Positions 42,957 to 54,400 of a stretch of DNA of 64,000 bases are shown here, in pieces. This DNA comes from an uncultured Muribaculaceae bacterium (GTDB lineage Bacteria; Bacteroidota; Bacteroidia; Bacteroidales; Muribaculaceae), in the NCBI GenBank assembly GCA_910579185.1, contig CAJTTG010000008.1, positions 36,525-100,524 of the forward strand. The letters are read 5' to 3'. Position 1 is the first letter of the stretch, and each line of letters opens with the position of its first letter. The notes under the pieces are model-generated. The model worked only from the letters and a program-made list of their open reading frames with translations. It had not been told where the DNA came from and searched no databases. Both the position numbers and the translations under genes were made by a program.

Positions 42957-43089
42957 TTCTGCCCCACAAAAATAAGCCATTTTTCCAACAAACAGAAATA
43001 AACTCACGCCCCACAAATGTTAATGTGAGGGGGGGGTAAAATATTAATTAACAATTGGTTACATTATTACATCTTTATCACAGCATACG

Positions 43090-46000
43090 TCAATGCCCGG
43101 TCACGGCAATACGTTTTGCCTGCGACTGCATCTCATGGTCACCGATCTTCAGCGTAGCACGGTAGATATAGATTCCGCGGCCAACACGACGGCCTCCCAT
43201 ATCGTTGAGATCCCACTGGATCGGAGTGCTCAGGAACATATCGCTACGTCCCGTAACCGTCGACGTCCAGACACGCCGTCCGGAGATACTGTATATATCG
43301 AGGCTCACCGTAGCCATGGCATCCGGACGGTTATGGCTCAGATAGAAATTCGCATGATCAGTTGCCGGATTGACATCCGTGAAGATATCAAACAACTGCG
43401 GCGCGGCACCCGGCTCCACAAAGAACGAGAGTGTATGCGTGGCGGAATTGCCCGACGTGTCCCACACACGGAATGCAAGAGTGTGGTTGCCGGCCTCAAG
43501 GTCTGATATCGGATACGCGATTGTTCCCGACGGCGATCCGTCCGATGCCGGCGTGTAATACAGCGACACATCGCCGAACGAACGGCGGTCGTCGAGTTTC
43601 AGGGTCATCTGATGGCCTATTCCGGCGGTCGACAGATTGATAGCCACATCGTCCGACACTCCGGCTATGAACATAGGCTGCTCATTGACAATCGAACCGT
43701 TGGTGAACGATGAGTGGTTCAGATAAGCATAATCGATTGTGGGAGCCTTGTCGTCGGGCTCGGCATCATCATCGTAGCCGTACACATAGAAATCACGGTT
43801 CACACCCATGGCGTCCTCTCCATCGTCATTCCAGGCATACATATTCAGCATCGCCGGACGGAAATTGTCGGCCACCTCCGATGGCATCGCCATATCTATG
43901 CTCCAACGGCCATTGACTACGGTCGACCGGCCTACATAGAGCTTCGCCCCTTTTTCCTCAAAAGTCACAGCCTTGCCACCCGTGTCGCCATCATCCTGTC
44001 CGAGCGACGTGGTGCTCTGCTCGGCATCGAAAAGCTCCAGCGAGATATATCCGTTGAATCCGGTCATCGGGGTTCCGTCATAGTCATAAAGTGAACCCGA
44101 CATACGCACACGCTGACGCGCCATGAGAGTGACCTGAGCCGACGGCACCACCTCCTCATCGCCGATGCTGTCCAGCGACACGGTGGCCGACGGGATATTC
44201 AGTCTCAGCGCCGGGTCGCAGAGCAGACCATAGGCATTTTTGGTCATGGAGTTAACAACCGATACATCTTCTATCATGCCGTTCTTGGCATCCTTGATCA
44301 TATCCCCTATCCGCTTGTAGCGGCCATCGGAATCGCGACGCAGCAGATGCTTGCCGAGCATACCAATAAACACATTGTTATCTGATATATAAGCCTTTCT
44401 CGTGGCCGATATGCCACCGACTATTCCGGCCGAACGGTTGAACGCAAGCTTTTCAAGACCGCTCTGCGCAACACCATCCCAACGGCCGAAATCGCATGTC
44501 GACGCAAACAGGAACGGCCAGCGTTCATTGTACGTACCCTCTATATCGGAGCGAGTGTGCAGTCCCTCCCCACCAAGAGTCTCGATAGCTCCATGTCCAT
44601 GATACAGCCAGAACACAGCGCCTTCATCCAGCACCCGATAGAAACGTTCCCGTGCCTTGACGCTGACCCCCTTCTGAATAGGATACGCGTCAACAAACAC
44701 CTTCGTGAAGGAGAAAGCCGAACCGGCATCCGATGCCATCAGGTTGTTATACATCGTCTCACAGGATTCCATGAAACATCCGGCATTGGCATTATCCGCC
44801 TCTATGATAACAGAGTTTTTCCACGATGATTTATGCTTGTCGGCCACATATTCATAGATCTTATCCACATAATCCTTGGCCTGAGTCAGACTGCGGCAAG
44901 GAATGCGCCCCACAGCCATCGACAGACGGCCACCCGGAATGCTGCCGCCGGAATTATCCTCAAGCATCACAGTATAATCATCAGTCATATATGAGCTTCC
45001 CTGCGACAACGATTCCACAGACTGCCATGAGGGCATATAAGGCACATTATAGGATTTCATCTCCTGCGTCAGACAGCGGTTGTCGTAGCTCGGACGGCCG
45101 AAAAACAACACATAGCGAGGCGCATGATCCTGCGCCACTCCGCGGTCATAGAGCATCTTCAGCATGCGGCGGAATCCTTCCGGATCGCGCGAGCCCGACG
45201 AGAATTCATTGAACACGAGATCCTGATCCACCACAAGCACATTCATATTGTCGGGCGCAGCGCGGTGCAGATTAGCCAGACGTTCGGCCTCGCCGGCCCA
45301 GTCGCGGATGGTGAAAATCACCATATCGGGCAGATCGGTAAGGCCGTGGAGGTTCTGATTGGCCACCGTAGAAACCATCTTGGGCTGCGGCAGCGACGCA
45401 GTCTCGTTCCACGCCACATAATTGCGTGTTCCGGTATAGGGATTGCTCCAGACAATACCTGAGCCGGATACCGTTGTCTCCATAGCCAGAGGATTCAGGG
45501 GATCCGTCACGTCCCACACATGCGTCGTAGCATCGGCATCGGCCAACGCCACCGACGTTTTAGAGGCACGGAAATTCAGCACTCCCTTGTTCAGACGTAT
45601 CTCCCTGGTATAGTTGAGTGTGATCGCATCGAGATATGCATCCGACAGCGTACCGCTCGGATTGACATCAACCTTTATCTCCACTGAATTGGACGAAGGG
45701 GTGAAGCTATAGTTGCCGGTAGTCTTGGTGCCGTAATTCTGATCCGCCGCCGTACTTCCGGCGGTAGTGGTACCCAGACGCGTCCCGTCAGCACTATAGG
45801 ACACACCGACAGATCCTGTCGAATTGACAATCACAACCCCCTGCATCCATGCCGACGTTCCGGAAACAAGCCCCGGAAGATCGAACTTGAAAGAGCGGCT
45901 GCGTGTGTAGCGCATATCCTCGCCATAGAAAGACTCACCGGAGTGGCTCAACGACACATTGTCAACCTCGTGGAACGTAGCATCCGTGAAGGTGGTGACC

Positions 46001-46491
46001 GGATCACCCGACAGCGACGCTCCGGACTCCGATGCTATCCCAGCCGGGGTCTCCGTTCCTTGCGTCAGGAAGTAGAACCCGTTGGTTGTGTATGGGTTGA
46101 GCTTCTGAGTGTAGCGCGTGCGTGCCAGAGTCCACTCAACCGGTCCTTCGCCGTAGAAATAGATACCGGCCGACGTACGCACCGCCTTCACCTCCGGAAG
46201 ATCGTCCCGGTAGTTGGACACTGTCAGCGACGCCGGCTGCCTGTTGCCGCCATAGCCATGCACCCGGACAAGCGACGGATCTGTGAATCCCCATGAACGG
46301 AGCGTTGATGCAGGAATAAAATGCATGCCGGTTTCGGATACCGACACCTTCACCCAGCGGCCATCGGCAAGCACCGACCGCGAGGCATACGTTTCAACCG
46401 GCAGTCCCTTGACGGCAAAAGCCACGGGAAGAGCCACCAGCAGAAGCAGAATTCTATATTTAAGCGATGATTTGATTCTTTTTATCACCAT
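43090..46491 (-). CDS. porU: Type IX secretion system sortase PorU
   Basis: An 1133-residue gingipain-like (C25 family) protein with an N-terminal signal peptide. The C25 catalytic domain (about 390-740) has H633 in FWLYHGHG and C666 in ASTCDFG. PorU removes the C-terminal sorting domain of T9SS cargo at the cell surface and attaches the cargo to lipopolysaccharide. Beta-sandwich domains follow and the end resembles a FlgD/sorting-type domain (VSLDIYSISGRRVWTSTV). Length and order match PorU rather than a secreted gingipain. porV is usually a neighbour but is not seen here. It is divergent from the histidine kinase. Confidence 0.88.
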   Translation of the reverse strand: MVIKRIKSSLKYRILLLLVALPVAFAVKGLPVETYASRSVLADGRWVKVSVSETGMHFIPASTLRSWGFTDPSLVRVHGYGGNRQPASLTVSNYRDDLPEVKAVRTSAGIYFYGEGPVEWTLARTRYTQKLNPYTTNGFYFLTQGTETPAGIASESGASLSGDPVTTFTDATFHEVDNVSLSHSGESFYGEDMRYTRSRSFKFDLPGLVSGTSAWMQGVVIVNSTGSVGVSYSADGTRLGTTTAGSTAADQNYGTKTTGNYSFTPSSNSVEIKVDVNPSGTLSDAYLDAITLNYTREIRLNKGVLNFRASKTSVALADADATTHVWDVTDPLNPLAMETTVSGSGIVWSNPYTGTRNYVAWNETASLPQPKMVSTVANQNLHGLTDLPDMVIFTIRDWAGEAERLANLHRAAPDNMNVLVVDQDLVFNEFSSGSRDPEGFRRMLKMLYDRGVAQDHAPRYVLFFGRPSYDNRCLTQEMKSYNVPYMPSWQSVESLSQGSSYMTDDYTVMLEDNSGGSIPGGRLSMAVGRIPCRSLTQAKDYVDKIYEYVADKHKSSWKNSVIIEADNANAGCFMESCETMYNNLMASDAGSAFSFTKVFVDAYPIQKGVSVKARERFYRVLDEGAVFWLYHGHGAIETLGGEGLHTRSDIEGTYNERWPFLFASTCDFGRWDGVAQSGLEKLAFNRSAGIVGGISATRKAYISDNNVFIGMLGKHLLRRDSDGRYKRIGDMIKDAKNGMIEDVSVVNSMTKNAYGLLCDPALRLNIPSATVSLDSIGDEEVVPSAQVTLMARQRVRMSGSLYDYDGTPMTGFNGYISLELFDAEQSTTSLGQDDGDTGGKAVTFEEKGAKLYVGRSTVVNGRWSIDMAMPSEVADNFRPAMLNMYAWNDDGEDAMGVNRDFYVYGYDDDAEPDDKAPTIDYAYLNHSSFTNGSIVNEQPMFIAGVSDDVAINLSTAGIGHQMTLKLDDRRSFGDVSLYYTPASDGSPSGTIAYPISDLEAGNHTLAFRVWDTSGNSATHTLSFFVEPGAAPQLFDIFTDVNPATDHANFYLSHNRPDAMATVSLDIYSISGRRVWTSTVTGRSDMFLSTPIQWDLNDMGGRRVGRGIYIYRATLKIGDHEMQSQAKRIAVTGH

Positions 46492-46581
46492 GCGGAATGT
46501 TTAGAGAGTGTTTATCTGATTTATAACGGAAAACACCGCCAATTATTGCACACGCGACACCGCAGTCACAAATGCCATTTT

Positions 46582-46616
46582 TTTGATCGGCGTTCCAAAT
46601 TAATTTAATACCTTTG
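46582..46616 (+). promoter_or_regulatory. Promoter of the histidine kinase gene
   Basis: TTTG (46582-46585) and TACCTTTG (46609-46616), spaced by 23 bases, slightly long, 32 bases before the start. Confidence 0.55.
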
Positions 46617-46647
46617 TCTTCATAAGCCAATACCAGAATATTCCGCA

Positions 46648-48753
46648 ATGAAAAAAATAATCCTGACAGCATTTATCATCCTTTTCGCTTCAGCTTTCGC
46701 ATCTGCATCAGAGGCCAAAGCGGAAAGAAACCGGCATATATCCGACAGTCTTCAGCAGATTCTTGCCCGGACCACAACAGCACGCGACAGTGTGCCTATC
46801 CTTTACGACCTTCTCGATCTTTCCAGATACTCCGACAGAGCAGTCGCCGGCGAACGTCTTCTCGCCACGGCCCGACGCGGAGCCTCGCGCTCTGTCCAGT
46901 TCGACATAATGCGCCGTCTGGCGGCAATCTATGCCAACGGCGGATCTAAAGTCGACAGGATCATTCCGCTGATCAATGAGGTGGCAGCCATGCCGCAAAG
47001 CCCCGAACAGCGCACAACCCTGACTTTCCTCAGAGTGGAACGCGTCGCGGCAAGAGTGAACTCGCTGCCGGAATCCGACAGGCAGGTCTATATTCAGGAG
47101 ATGCTCCGCAACCGTGGTGTGGAGACCGCCGACCCCTACGACCGCATTGAAATGCTTTTCATGCTCTGCAAATACCTGCAAAACAACATCCTCAGCGAAC
47201 AGCTATCCCGATACCTCGACGAACTTGGCGCGCTTCTCCACGAGCAACCCTACCAGAGCAAACCGCTTGAAAACCTCTACTACACTCAGGCGTCTTTGAT
47301 CTACACCGTTTCCGGGCAACACGAAAAAGCCATCGAGGCTTGCCGCAAGCTGCTCGAGATTGTCAACGATCTTGAAAGCGAGGCCATTGAGAAAGGATAC
47401 CGCTACCGCAACTACGACACGATGCGCTACATCATCCTGCGACGCATGCTCAACAACTACCAGTCACTGACCGACGAGGAAATCGAGCAGACCTACGATG
47501 CCATCAAGCAACTGACCGAACAGGATCCGGATGTCTACAACGCCTTCAACTCCGTTCAACGACCCACTATCTATTACCTGATGGCAAAAAAGCGCTATCC
47601 GGAGGCACTGGCAATCATCAAGAAACAGGTCAACAACCCCGACAACAGGATATATCTCAACCATCTCTACCAATACATGATAGAAGCGGCCGAGGCGGTC
47701 GGCGACAAAGACGCGCTGCTCATTGCCCTGAAGGAATCAAACAGGCTGATGCAAAATTCCCTTGACCTAAGGGCGTCCGACCGCTCAAGGGAACTCGATA
47801 TAATAGACGACCTGACAATAACCCGTAACCACAACATCGGGCTTCAGAAGCAGCAGCAACAACAGGAGCGGCTATTCCACCAACGCACAATCACGCTTGT
47901 CAGCACCGGTGCCGGACTTCTGCTTGTGGCAATCATTATCCTGCTGATCCTGCTGGCCCGGGCAAGAAAACTTTCCGCCAAGATTAAGGATACCAACGAG
48001 ACGCTGACCACCGAACGCGACAACCTCCGCCAGATGCAGAAAGAAATCCTTGAGGCCCGAGACCACGCACGCAAGGCCGACCAGCACAAAACGGAATTTG
48101 TCAACAACATGAGCCACGAGATCCGGACACCGCTCAACGCCATCGTAGAATGTGCCCACCTGATCGTGGACAACGTCGACGAATCCAAGCAGCAATACCT
48201 CAAACGCTATGCCAAGACCATCGACGTCAGCGCCGACATGCTCAATGCCATCGTGACCGACGTGCTGGAGATCGCCACTTCCGACAATTCCGAAGTCTTA
48301 ATACAGAAAAAGCCGGCTTCCGTCAACGCCATCGGAAACTTCGTGGTAGAGTCAATGCGCAAACATTGCAAGGATGGTGTCGAGATGACCTACGTCAACG
48401 CCAACGACCCCGACACCAGCATCACCACCGACGCACGGCGCGTGGAGCAAGTTCTCATCAATCTGCTGAGCAACGCCGCCAAATTCACCGACGAAGGCCA
48501 CATACACCTCTCCTACTGGCTCGACCCGGAATCAACCCTGACATTCGCCGTAGAAGACACCGGATGCGGAATCCCGGCCGGAAAAGAGGAGATAATCTTC
48601 AACCGCTTCGAGAAACTGAGCTCTCTTGTCCCCGGCACAGGTCTCGGTCTCAACATATGCCGCACCATGGCAAAACGGCTCGGCGGCTCTGTACGCGTCG
48701 ACACCTCATACTCGGGGCCCGGTGCAAGATTCCTGTTCACCATTCCGCTGTAA
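46648..48753 (+). CDS. TPR-containing sensor histidine kinase
   Basis: A 701-residue membrane kinase. A signal peptide (MKKIILTAFIILFASAFASA) leads a periplasmic region of helical TPR-like repeats (about 30-400). One transmembrane helix follows (VSTGAGLLLVAIIILLILLA, about 415-440), then a coiled coil, a HisKA domain with H490 in NMSHEIRTPLNAI and a HATPase domain with DTGCGIP and GTGLGLNICRTMAKRLGG. There is no receiver or output domain and no response regulator next to it, so it must signal to a partner elsewhere. Confidence 0.85.
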   Translation: MKKIILTAFIILFASAFASASEAKAERNRHISDSLQQILARTTTARDSVPILYDLLDLSRYSDRAVAGERLLATARRGASRSVQFDIMRRLAAIYANGGSKVDRIIPLINEVAAMPQSPEQRTTLTFLRVERVAARVNSLPESDRQVYIQEMLRNRGVETADPYDRIEMLFMLCKYLQNNILSEQLSRYLDELGALLHEQPYQSKPLENLYYTQASLIYTVSGQHEKAIEACRKLLEIVNDLESEAIEKGYRYRNYDTMRYIILRRMLNNYQSLTDEEIEQTYDAIKQLTEQDPDVYNAFNSVQRPTIYYLMAKKRYPEALAIIKKQVNNPDNRIYLNHLYQYMIEAAEAVGDKDALLIALKESNRLMQNSLDLRASDRSRELDIIDDLTITRNHNIGLQKQQQQQERLFHQRTITLVSTGAGLLLVAIIILLILLARARKLSAKIKDTNETLTTERDNLRQMQKEILEARDHARKADQHKTEFVNNMSHEIRTPLNAIVECAHLIVDNVDESKQQYLKRYAKTIDVSADMLNAIVTDVLEIATSDNSEVLIQKKPASVNAIGNFVVESMRKHCKDGVEMTYVNANDPDTSITTDARRVEQVLINLLSNAAKFTDEGHIHLSYWLDPESTLTFAVEDTGCGIPAGKEEIIFNRFEKLSSLVPGTGLGLNICRTMAKRLGGSVRVDTSYSGPGARFLFTIPL

Positions 48754-48769
48754 ACAAATCCCCCACACA

Positions 48770-48801
48770 TTTGCTTTTCTGACGGAAAACAGCTAAATTT
48801 G
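48770..48801 (+). promoter_or_regulatory. Promoter of the dnaX operon
   Basis: TTTG (48770-48773), a 20-base spacer and TAAATTTG (48794-48801): a full match to the Bacteroidetes promoter consensus, 23 bases before the dnaX ATG. Confidence 0.8.
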
Positions 48802-48824
48802 AAAAAACTTCCGAAAAATCGATC

Positions 48825-50600
48825 ATGGAAAAATATCTCGTTTCGGCACTGAAATATCGCCCTGACACTTTCGCTTCCGTTGTGGGACAGAAAGCCCTCA
48901 CCACGACGCTGAAAAATGCCGTGGCGACACAACGCCTCGCCCACTCCTACCTCTTCTGCGGATCCCGTGGAGTAGGCAAGACCTCTTGTGCCAGAATTTT
49001 CGCCAAGACTATCAACTGCGAGCACCCCACCCCCGACGGCGAGGCCTGCAACCAATGTCCGTCGTGCCAGGCCTTCAACGCCGGCACATCCATGAACATC
49101 ATAGAACTTGACGCCGCCTCAAACAATGGCGTCGACGATATGCGCTCGCTGATAGAGCAGGTGCAGGTGCCGCCATCGTCCGGCCGCTACAGGGTGTTCA
49201 TCGTCGATGAGGTCCACATGCTCTCATCGGCCGCATTCAACGCATTCCTGAAAACCCTTGAAGAACCGCCGTCCTACGTGGTTTTCATCCTCGCCACAAC
49301 GGAAAAGCACAAGATCATACCCACCATCCTCTCGCGATGCCAGATCTACGATTTCCACCGCATCACGATACAGGACATGATCGACCACCTGTCGTTTGTA
49401 GCCCAGCGAGAAGGCATAAAAGCCGAACCGGCCGCGCTCGGAGTTATAGCATCCAAGGCCGACGGTGCCATGCGCGACGCCCTCTCCATATTCGACCAGG
49501 TAGCGGCTTCCTCCGGCGGAAACATCACCTATCAGGCAACGATCGACAATCTCAACGTCCTCGACCATAACTACTACCACCGCTTGCTCGACTCCATTCT
49601 GGCCGGCGATATCCTCTCCGCATGGACCATCTACAAAGAGATCCGCGACAATGGTTTCGACTCACAGTTTTTCATCAACGGACTGGCCGGCTACATGCGT
49701 GATCTGATGGTGGCACGTGACCCGGCCACACTGCCGCTAATAGAAGCCGGCGACGAAGTCAAGGCACAACTGGCACAGAGAGCCGCGAAATGTCCGCCCG
49801 ATTTCCTCTACCGCGCCATGTGTCTCTGCAACGACGCCGATCTGAACTACCGGGCAGCGTCAAACAAACAGTTCCTCATAGAGCTGACACTCGCAAAAAT
49901 ATGCCAACAATTCAGCCCCTCCCACAGCACTGACGGCAACGGAGAGGGGCAGCTCAGACCGATAGCCGTCACGCAAGCCGCAGCCCCGACGCAAGCCCCG
50001 GCTTCCGCTCCGAAGAAACCGGCATCAATGCCACAGCAGCCTGTGCCGCAGGCCGCACCGGCCTCACATACACAGGCTCCTGCCACTTCGCCGGCACCGA
50101 GACCTGTGGCCACGCCGCCACAGCCCACCGCACCCGGCCGTCCGATGGCGGCACCAATCGGTGTGCCCCACATTTCCATCCGCCACGGCATCCGCAAAGA
50201 ATCGCAGCAGGCAGCCGTACGCCAGTCGCTCAACAGAAAGGAATGGTTCTCGCCTGAAGCCCTGACAACAGCGTGGGAGACATATATACAGACCCACCCC
50301 ACAGCTCACATCCTGATCAACACGATGCGCGCATCCATGCCACGGCTCACCGATCCCACAACGTTCGTCATAGCCGTCCAGAACCAGAAACAGCTGGAAC
50401 TGATGGAAGCCAACCGCCCGGCTCTGCTCGACTATCTCCGCGACAAGCTCTCCAACGACTCCATATCATTCTCCGTGACCATCAGCCAGGGCGAGATGCC
50501 GCGCCACACCCTCAATGATGGCGAGCTTCTCAAAAAAATGGTGGACGAATACCCCTCGCTGAAAAACCTCATCGACGACTTCAAGCTCCGGCTTTCCTGA
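48825..50600 (+). CDS. dnaX: DNA polymerase III subunit gamma/tau
   Basis: A 591-residue clamp-loader ATPase. Walker A GSRGVGKT (46-53), zinc cysteines C65, C75, C78 and C81, a DEVH box in FIVDEVHML and a sensor region around LSRCQIYDF are present in the first 370 residues. A Pro/Ala/Gln-rich linker (about 385-460) leads to a C-terminal domain that should hold the polymerase. No obvious frameshift signal for a short gamma form was noticed. It is followed by a lipoprotein, a SUI1 gene and addA on the same strand. Confidence 0.95.
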   Translation: MEKYLVSALKYRPDTFASVVGQKALTTTLKNAVATQRLAHSYLFCGSRGVGKTSCARIFAKTINCEHPTPDGEACNQCPSCQAFNAGTSMNIIELDAASNNGVDDMRSLIEQVQVPPSSGRYRVFIVDEVHMLSSAAFNAFLKTLEEPPSYVVFILATTEKHKIIPTILSRCQIYDFHRITIQDMIDHLSFVAQREGIKAEPAALGVIASKADGAMRDALSIFDQVAASSGGNITYQATIDNLNVLDHNYYHRLLDSILAGDILSAWTIYKEIRDNGFDSQFFINGLAGYMRDLMVARDPATLPLIEAGDEVKAQLAQRAAKCPPDFLYRAMCLCNDADLNYRAASNKQFLIELTLAKICQQFSPSHSTDGNGEGQLRPIAVTQAAAPTQAPASAPKKPASMPQQPVPQAAPASHTQAPATSPAPRPVATPPQPTAPGRPMAAPIGVPHISIRHGIRKESQQAAVRQSLNRKEWFSPEALTTAWETYIQTHPTAHILINTMRASMPRLTDPTTFVIAVQNQKQLELMEANRPALLDYLRDKLSNDSISFSVTISQGEMPRHTLNDGELLKKMVDEYPSLKNLIDDFKLRLS

Positions 50601-50623
50601 TCAATCACCAACAAAAAATCATC

Positions 50624-51112
50624 ATGAAAAAATCTCTTCATATAGCATCACGGCTCACAGCCATAATAGTTGCATTCGCTGCCTTTGCCGCATGCTCGGG
50701 CAACATGTCTCCGGAATCCATAGAGGAAACCCTCCGGCAAGCCGAAAGTGCAATAGCCAAAGGCGACATGACAGTGGCGAGCAGCGTGGCGGCCAACATC
50801 GCCGACTCGACCTCCGTCGGCAACATGTCGGTAAGTCAGATCGGGCGACTCTCGATGGTCTACATGCAACTGGCCGACAGCATCGACCAGTCGGCCAACA
50901 CGGAGACAGCGACCGATCTCTACGACCGCGCATTCCGCGTAAACGCCGACAGCGCACGTCAATTCTACAACTCCATCGAACCCGAACACATGCAGTTCGT
51001 GGAGACCATGACCGGAAACTCAATCGCCCGACGCAATCCCATCGACATCAATTCCCTGCCGGCCGATTCCGACTTTAACGACGATTTTTTCCAAGATTTC
51101 CAAGAACAATGA
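50624..51112 (+). CDS. Small lipoprotein of unknown function
   Basis: A 162-residue protein with a lipoprotein signal (IVAFAAFAAC, cysteine 24). The rest is helical with alanine- and serine-rich repeats (ETLRQAESAIAKGDMTVASS) suggesting a short TPR-like unit, and the tail is acidic. Function unknown. The stop overlaps the start of the SUI1 gene (ATGA at 51109-51112). Confidence 0.6.
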   Translation: MKKSLHIASRLTAIIVAFAAFAACSGNMSPESIEETLRQAESAIAKGDMTVASSVAANIADSTSVGNMSVSQIGRLSMVYMQLADSIDQSANTETATDLYDRAFRVNADSARQFYNSIEPEHMQFVETMTGNSIARRNPIDINSLPADSDFNDDFFQDFQEQ

Positions 51113-51447
51113 ACTGGCAAGACCAACTCAAAGCGTTCCGCGACGCCAACCCCGATCTGCCCGAAGGCACTGACCCGACGCCCGATCCCACACCCGACGA
51201 CACCCCCTCCATGCAGCCCCGGCTCGACATCTCCATCGAACGCAAAGGACGTGCCGGGAAAACCGCCACACTGATATCCGGATGGATCTTGTCCGACGAC
51301 AAACTGCGCGACATCGCTTCGCAGATCAAACAAGCCCTCGGAGCCGGAGGATCGGCACGGGGAGGCGACATTCTGATTCAGGGTGACCGGCGTGCCGACG
51401 TGGCACACCAGCTAACCGCCATGGGTTATAAATCACGCATAATCTGA
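51109..51447 (+). CDS. SUI1/YciH-family translation factor-like protein
   Basis: A 112-residue protein. A Pro/Asp/Thr-rich stretch (about 15-37) leads to a SUI1 fold (LDISIERKGRAGKTATLISG, ending GDRRADVAHQLTAMGYKSR). Family members (eIF1-like) affect start-codon choice in other organisms; in bacteria the role is poorly known. It overlaps the lipoprotein gene by four bases and is nine bases from addA. Confidence 0.85.
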   Translation: MNWQDQLKAFRDANPDLPEGTDPTPDPTPDDTPSMQPRLDISIERKGRAGKTATLISGWILSDDKLRDIASQIKQALGAGGSARGGDILIQGDRRADVAHQLTAMGYKSRII

Positions 51448-51456
51448 CCCCCATCC

Positions 51457-54400
51457 ATGCTGCTCATCTACAAAGCATCGGCCGGTTCGGGCAAGACTTT
51501 CACCCTTGCCTACGAATACATCAAGCTCCTGCTCGGAGTTAAAGATCCGGCCACAGGCCAATACAGGCTGAACCGCAAGCTGCGCGACCGCCACCGCGGA
51601 ATCCTCGCCGTGACGTTCACAAACAAGGCCACCGACGAGATGAAGCAGCGCATTATCCACGAGCTGGCCGTTCTCGGCGAGATCGAACCGGGATGGAAAA
51701 AACCGAGCCCCTATATCAAGGATCTCTGCGCCGAGCTCCACTGCTCCCCCGATGAACTGAAACCGGCAGCCGCGAAAGCACTCCGCTGTCTGCTGTTCGA
51801 TTTCAACTTCTTCAACGTATCGACAATCGACTCCTTCTTTCAGATCATCCTGCGCACTTTCGCACGCGAGGCCGATATTGCCGGCAACTACGACGTGGAT
51901 CTCGACAACGAACGCGCCATTGGCCACGGCGTCCGGGAGCTATTCGACTCGCTCGTCATTGACAGCGACTCGCCCCAGACACGCCGCATGCTCCACTGGA
52001 TCACACAATACCTTCTCGGAGAACTCGCTTCCGGACGCCAGATATCCCTCTTCAACCGATCGTCCAACGTCCACGGCCAGTTCCTCCATTTCATCAAGAG
52101 CATAAGCAACGATGTCTTCGCCACCCACTTCGCGGAAATGATGGACTATCTTTCCGACCCCGACCGGCTGCAGCGGTTCGCACAGGACATATCGCGCGTC
52201 GAGCAGTCGATTCTTCAGACCACACGCTCACTCTGCTCCGCCGCGATAGCCGCAATTGAGGACAGAGGCTACACGTCGGGATCGCTGAAAATCTACCACC
52301 ACCTATTCAACCAGCTGACCCGGTGCGCCCGGACCGGAGAAGAAACCGGAACATCTGCCACTGCCATGAAAGTGGTGGCCGACCCATCGGTGGCCTATGG
52401 CAAGAAACTCAACGAACACCTTGCCTCTCATCCCGATCCGCAGCTGGAACATGCCGTGGCCGACGCTTGCAGAGCCATCGCCGACGGACAGGCTCGGCTT
52501 CAACTGCTCCGCACAACAAGATCCAACCTCTTTGTCCTCGGACTGCTCGAACGCGTCTACTATCACATAGACCGCTACCGCGCCGACAACAACACCATAT
52601 TTCTCGCCGACACCAACTCAATGCTCCGCGACATAATAGGCGACGACGAAGCGCCATTCGTCTACGAGCGAGTGGGCGTATGGGTGCGCCATTTCCTCAT
52701 CGACGAGTTTCAGGACACATCTCGTCTGCAATGGGAAAACCTACGGCCTCTGCTGAAAGAGGGACAGGCCACCGACGACGATTCCCTCATCATCGGCGAC
52801 GAGAAGCAATGCATCTACCGATTCCGATTCTCCGACCCTACTCTTCTCCAGCATCAGGTGCAGACGGAATTTGCCGCCGAATCCGCGCCTCACCCCAACA
52901 ACAGCGACGTCAGCAACAACTGGCGCAGTTCCGTGGAAGTAGTCGAATTCAACAACGCCCTGTTCAAGGCAATGGCCGAGATTACCGGTTTCAACGAGAT
53001 CTACCGCAACGTATGCCAGAAAGTGCCCGACGGCAACCGGAACCATCGCGGCTACATAAAAATAGCAGCCATCGATACCCCCGTCGATGCCGACTTCCAG
53101 ACCGAATCGCTGAACATTTTGACCGCCGACATCTGCCGGCAGATCCGCGACGGCTACAAAGCCTCCGACATCTGCATTCTGACACGCTTCAACACCGAAG
53201 CCGCGGCCGTGATCTCACATCTGATGCAGATAGCCGACTCCACACCGGAACTCAACGGCATCCGGATAATCTCCGACGATGCCATGTCGGTAGCTGCCGC
53301 GCCGGCCGTAAGGCTCGTGCTGAGCATCATGCGCTTCATGGCCATACCGGAGACCGACGAGGACGATTCCACGAAATCACGTGGCGACCACCGGCGCGAG
53401 ATTGCAGCCATGATCAACCGCTTCCAGCATCTCATGAGCACCGGTGCCGACCTCGATTCATGCCTCCAAGGAGCGCTTACCGAAAGTAAAGCCCTCGCCG
53501 ACAACGATCTCGGCATGATAGCCGGATCAATGGCATGCTTCAATGTCCCCTCTCTGGTAGAACGGATCATAGCCCGATACATATCACCCGACGTTGCCGA
53601 AGCTCAGAACATGTACCTGTCGGCGTTCGTCGACGTGGTGACCGACTTCTGCAGCCGAGGATCGGCCGACCTCCAGAGCTTCCTGTCATGGTGGGACGAC
53701 ACCGGCTACCGCTCTCGCATTTCCGCACCTTTCGACGAAGGAGCCATACGCGTGATGACCGTCCACAAATCAAAAGGCCTGGAATTTAAATGCGTCCACA
53801 TCCCGTTCGTCAACTGGAAAATGGTCGACTTCCGCGACCGCGAATGGTTTCTCACAGAGGGCGTCCTCGATCAGGTCGACCCCGATCTTGTGCCGCCCAT
53901 GCTACCCTTCCGCCCGGCAGCCTACATGGACGGAACCCAATTCGCAGGGCAATACCGCCGGCGTCTTGATGAGCAGCGGCTCGACGAACTCAACGTGGCC
54001 TATGTGGCCTTCACACGTGCTATCGACGAACTTTGCCTTGCCTACCGCGCAACACCTTCGAAACCCGACACATATATGGTCAACGACCTCCTGGCCGAAG
54101 CCCTCACCCGGATACCCGGCCTCACACAGCTCCCCGACCCGGAACCCGTTCCCGATCCCGACTCCGGACGGCCTCAGGTCACAATACGCACCATTGGATC
54201 GCCGACCAAAGCCACGGAAGAGAAGAAAAAACCGCGGACTGCACTCCAGCCCGACGGATCGCAACCCATGATACCCTATGCCACAGCTCCCAGAAACGAC
54301 CTTTGGGACAAACTCGACATAGACCGGTATCTCGACTACGGACTCGCTCGCGACCGTGGAATACTCCTTCACGACGTTCTCGCCCATGTGCGCCACACCG

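Noticed and set aside
43029..43036. Run of eight Gs as a phase-variable promoter tract
   Set aside because: It lies after the porU stop and more than 70 bases upstream of the lipoprotein -7 box, with no box at a distance that length changes would affect.
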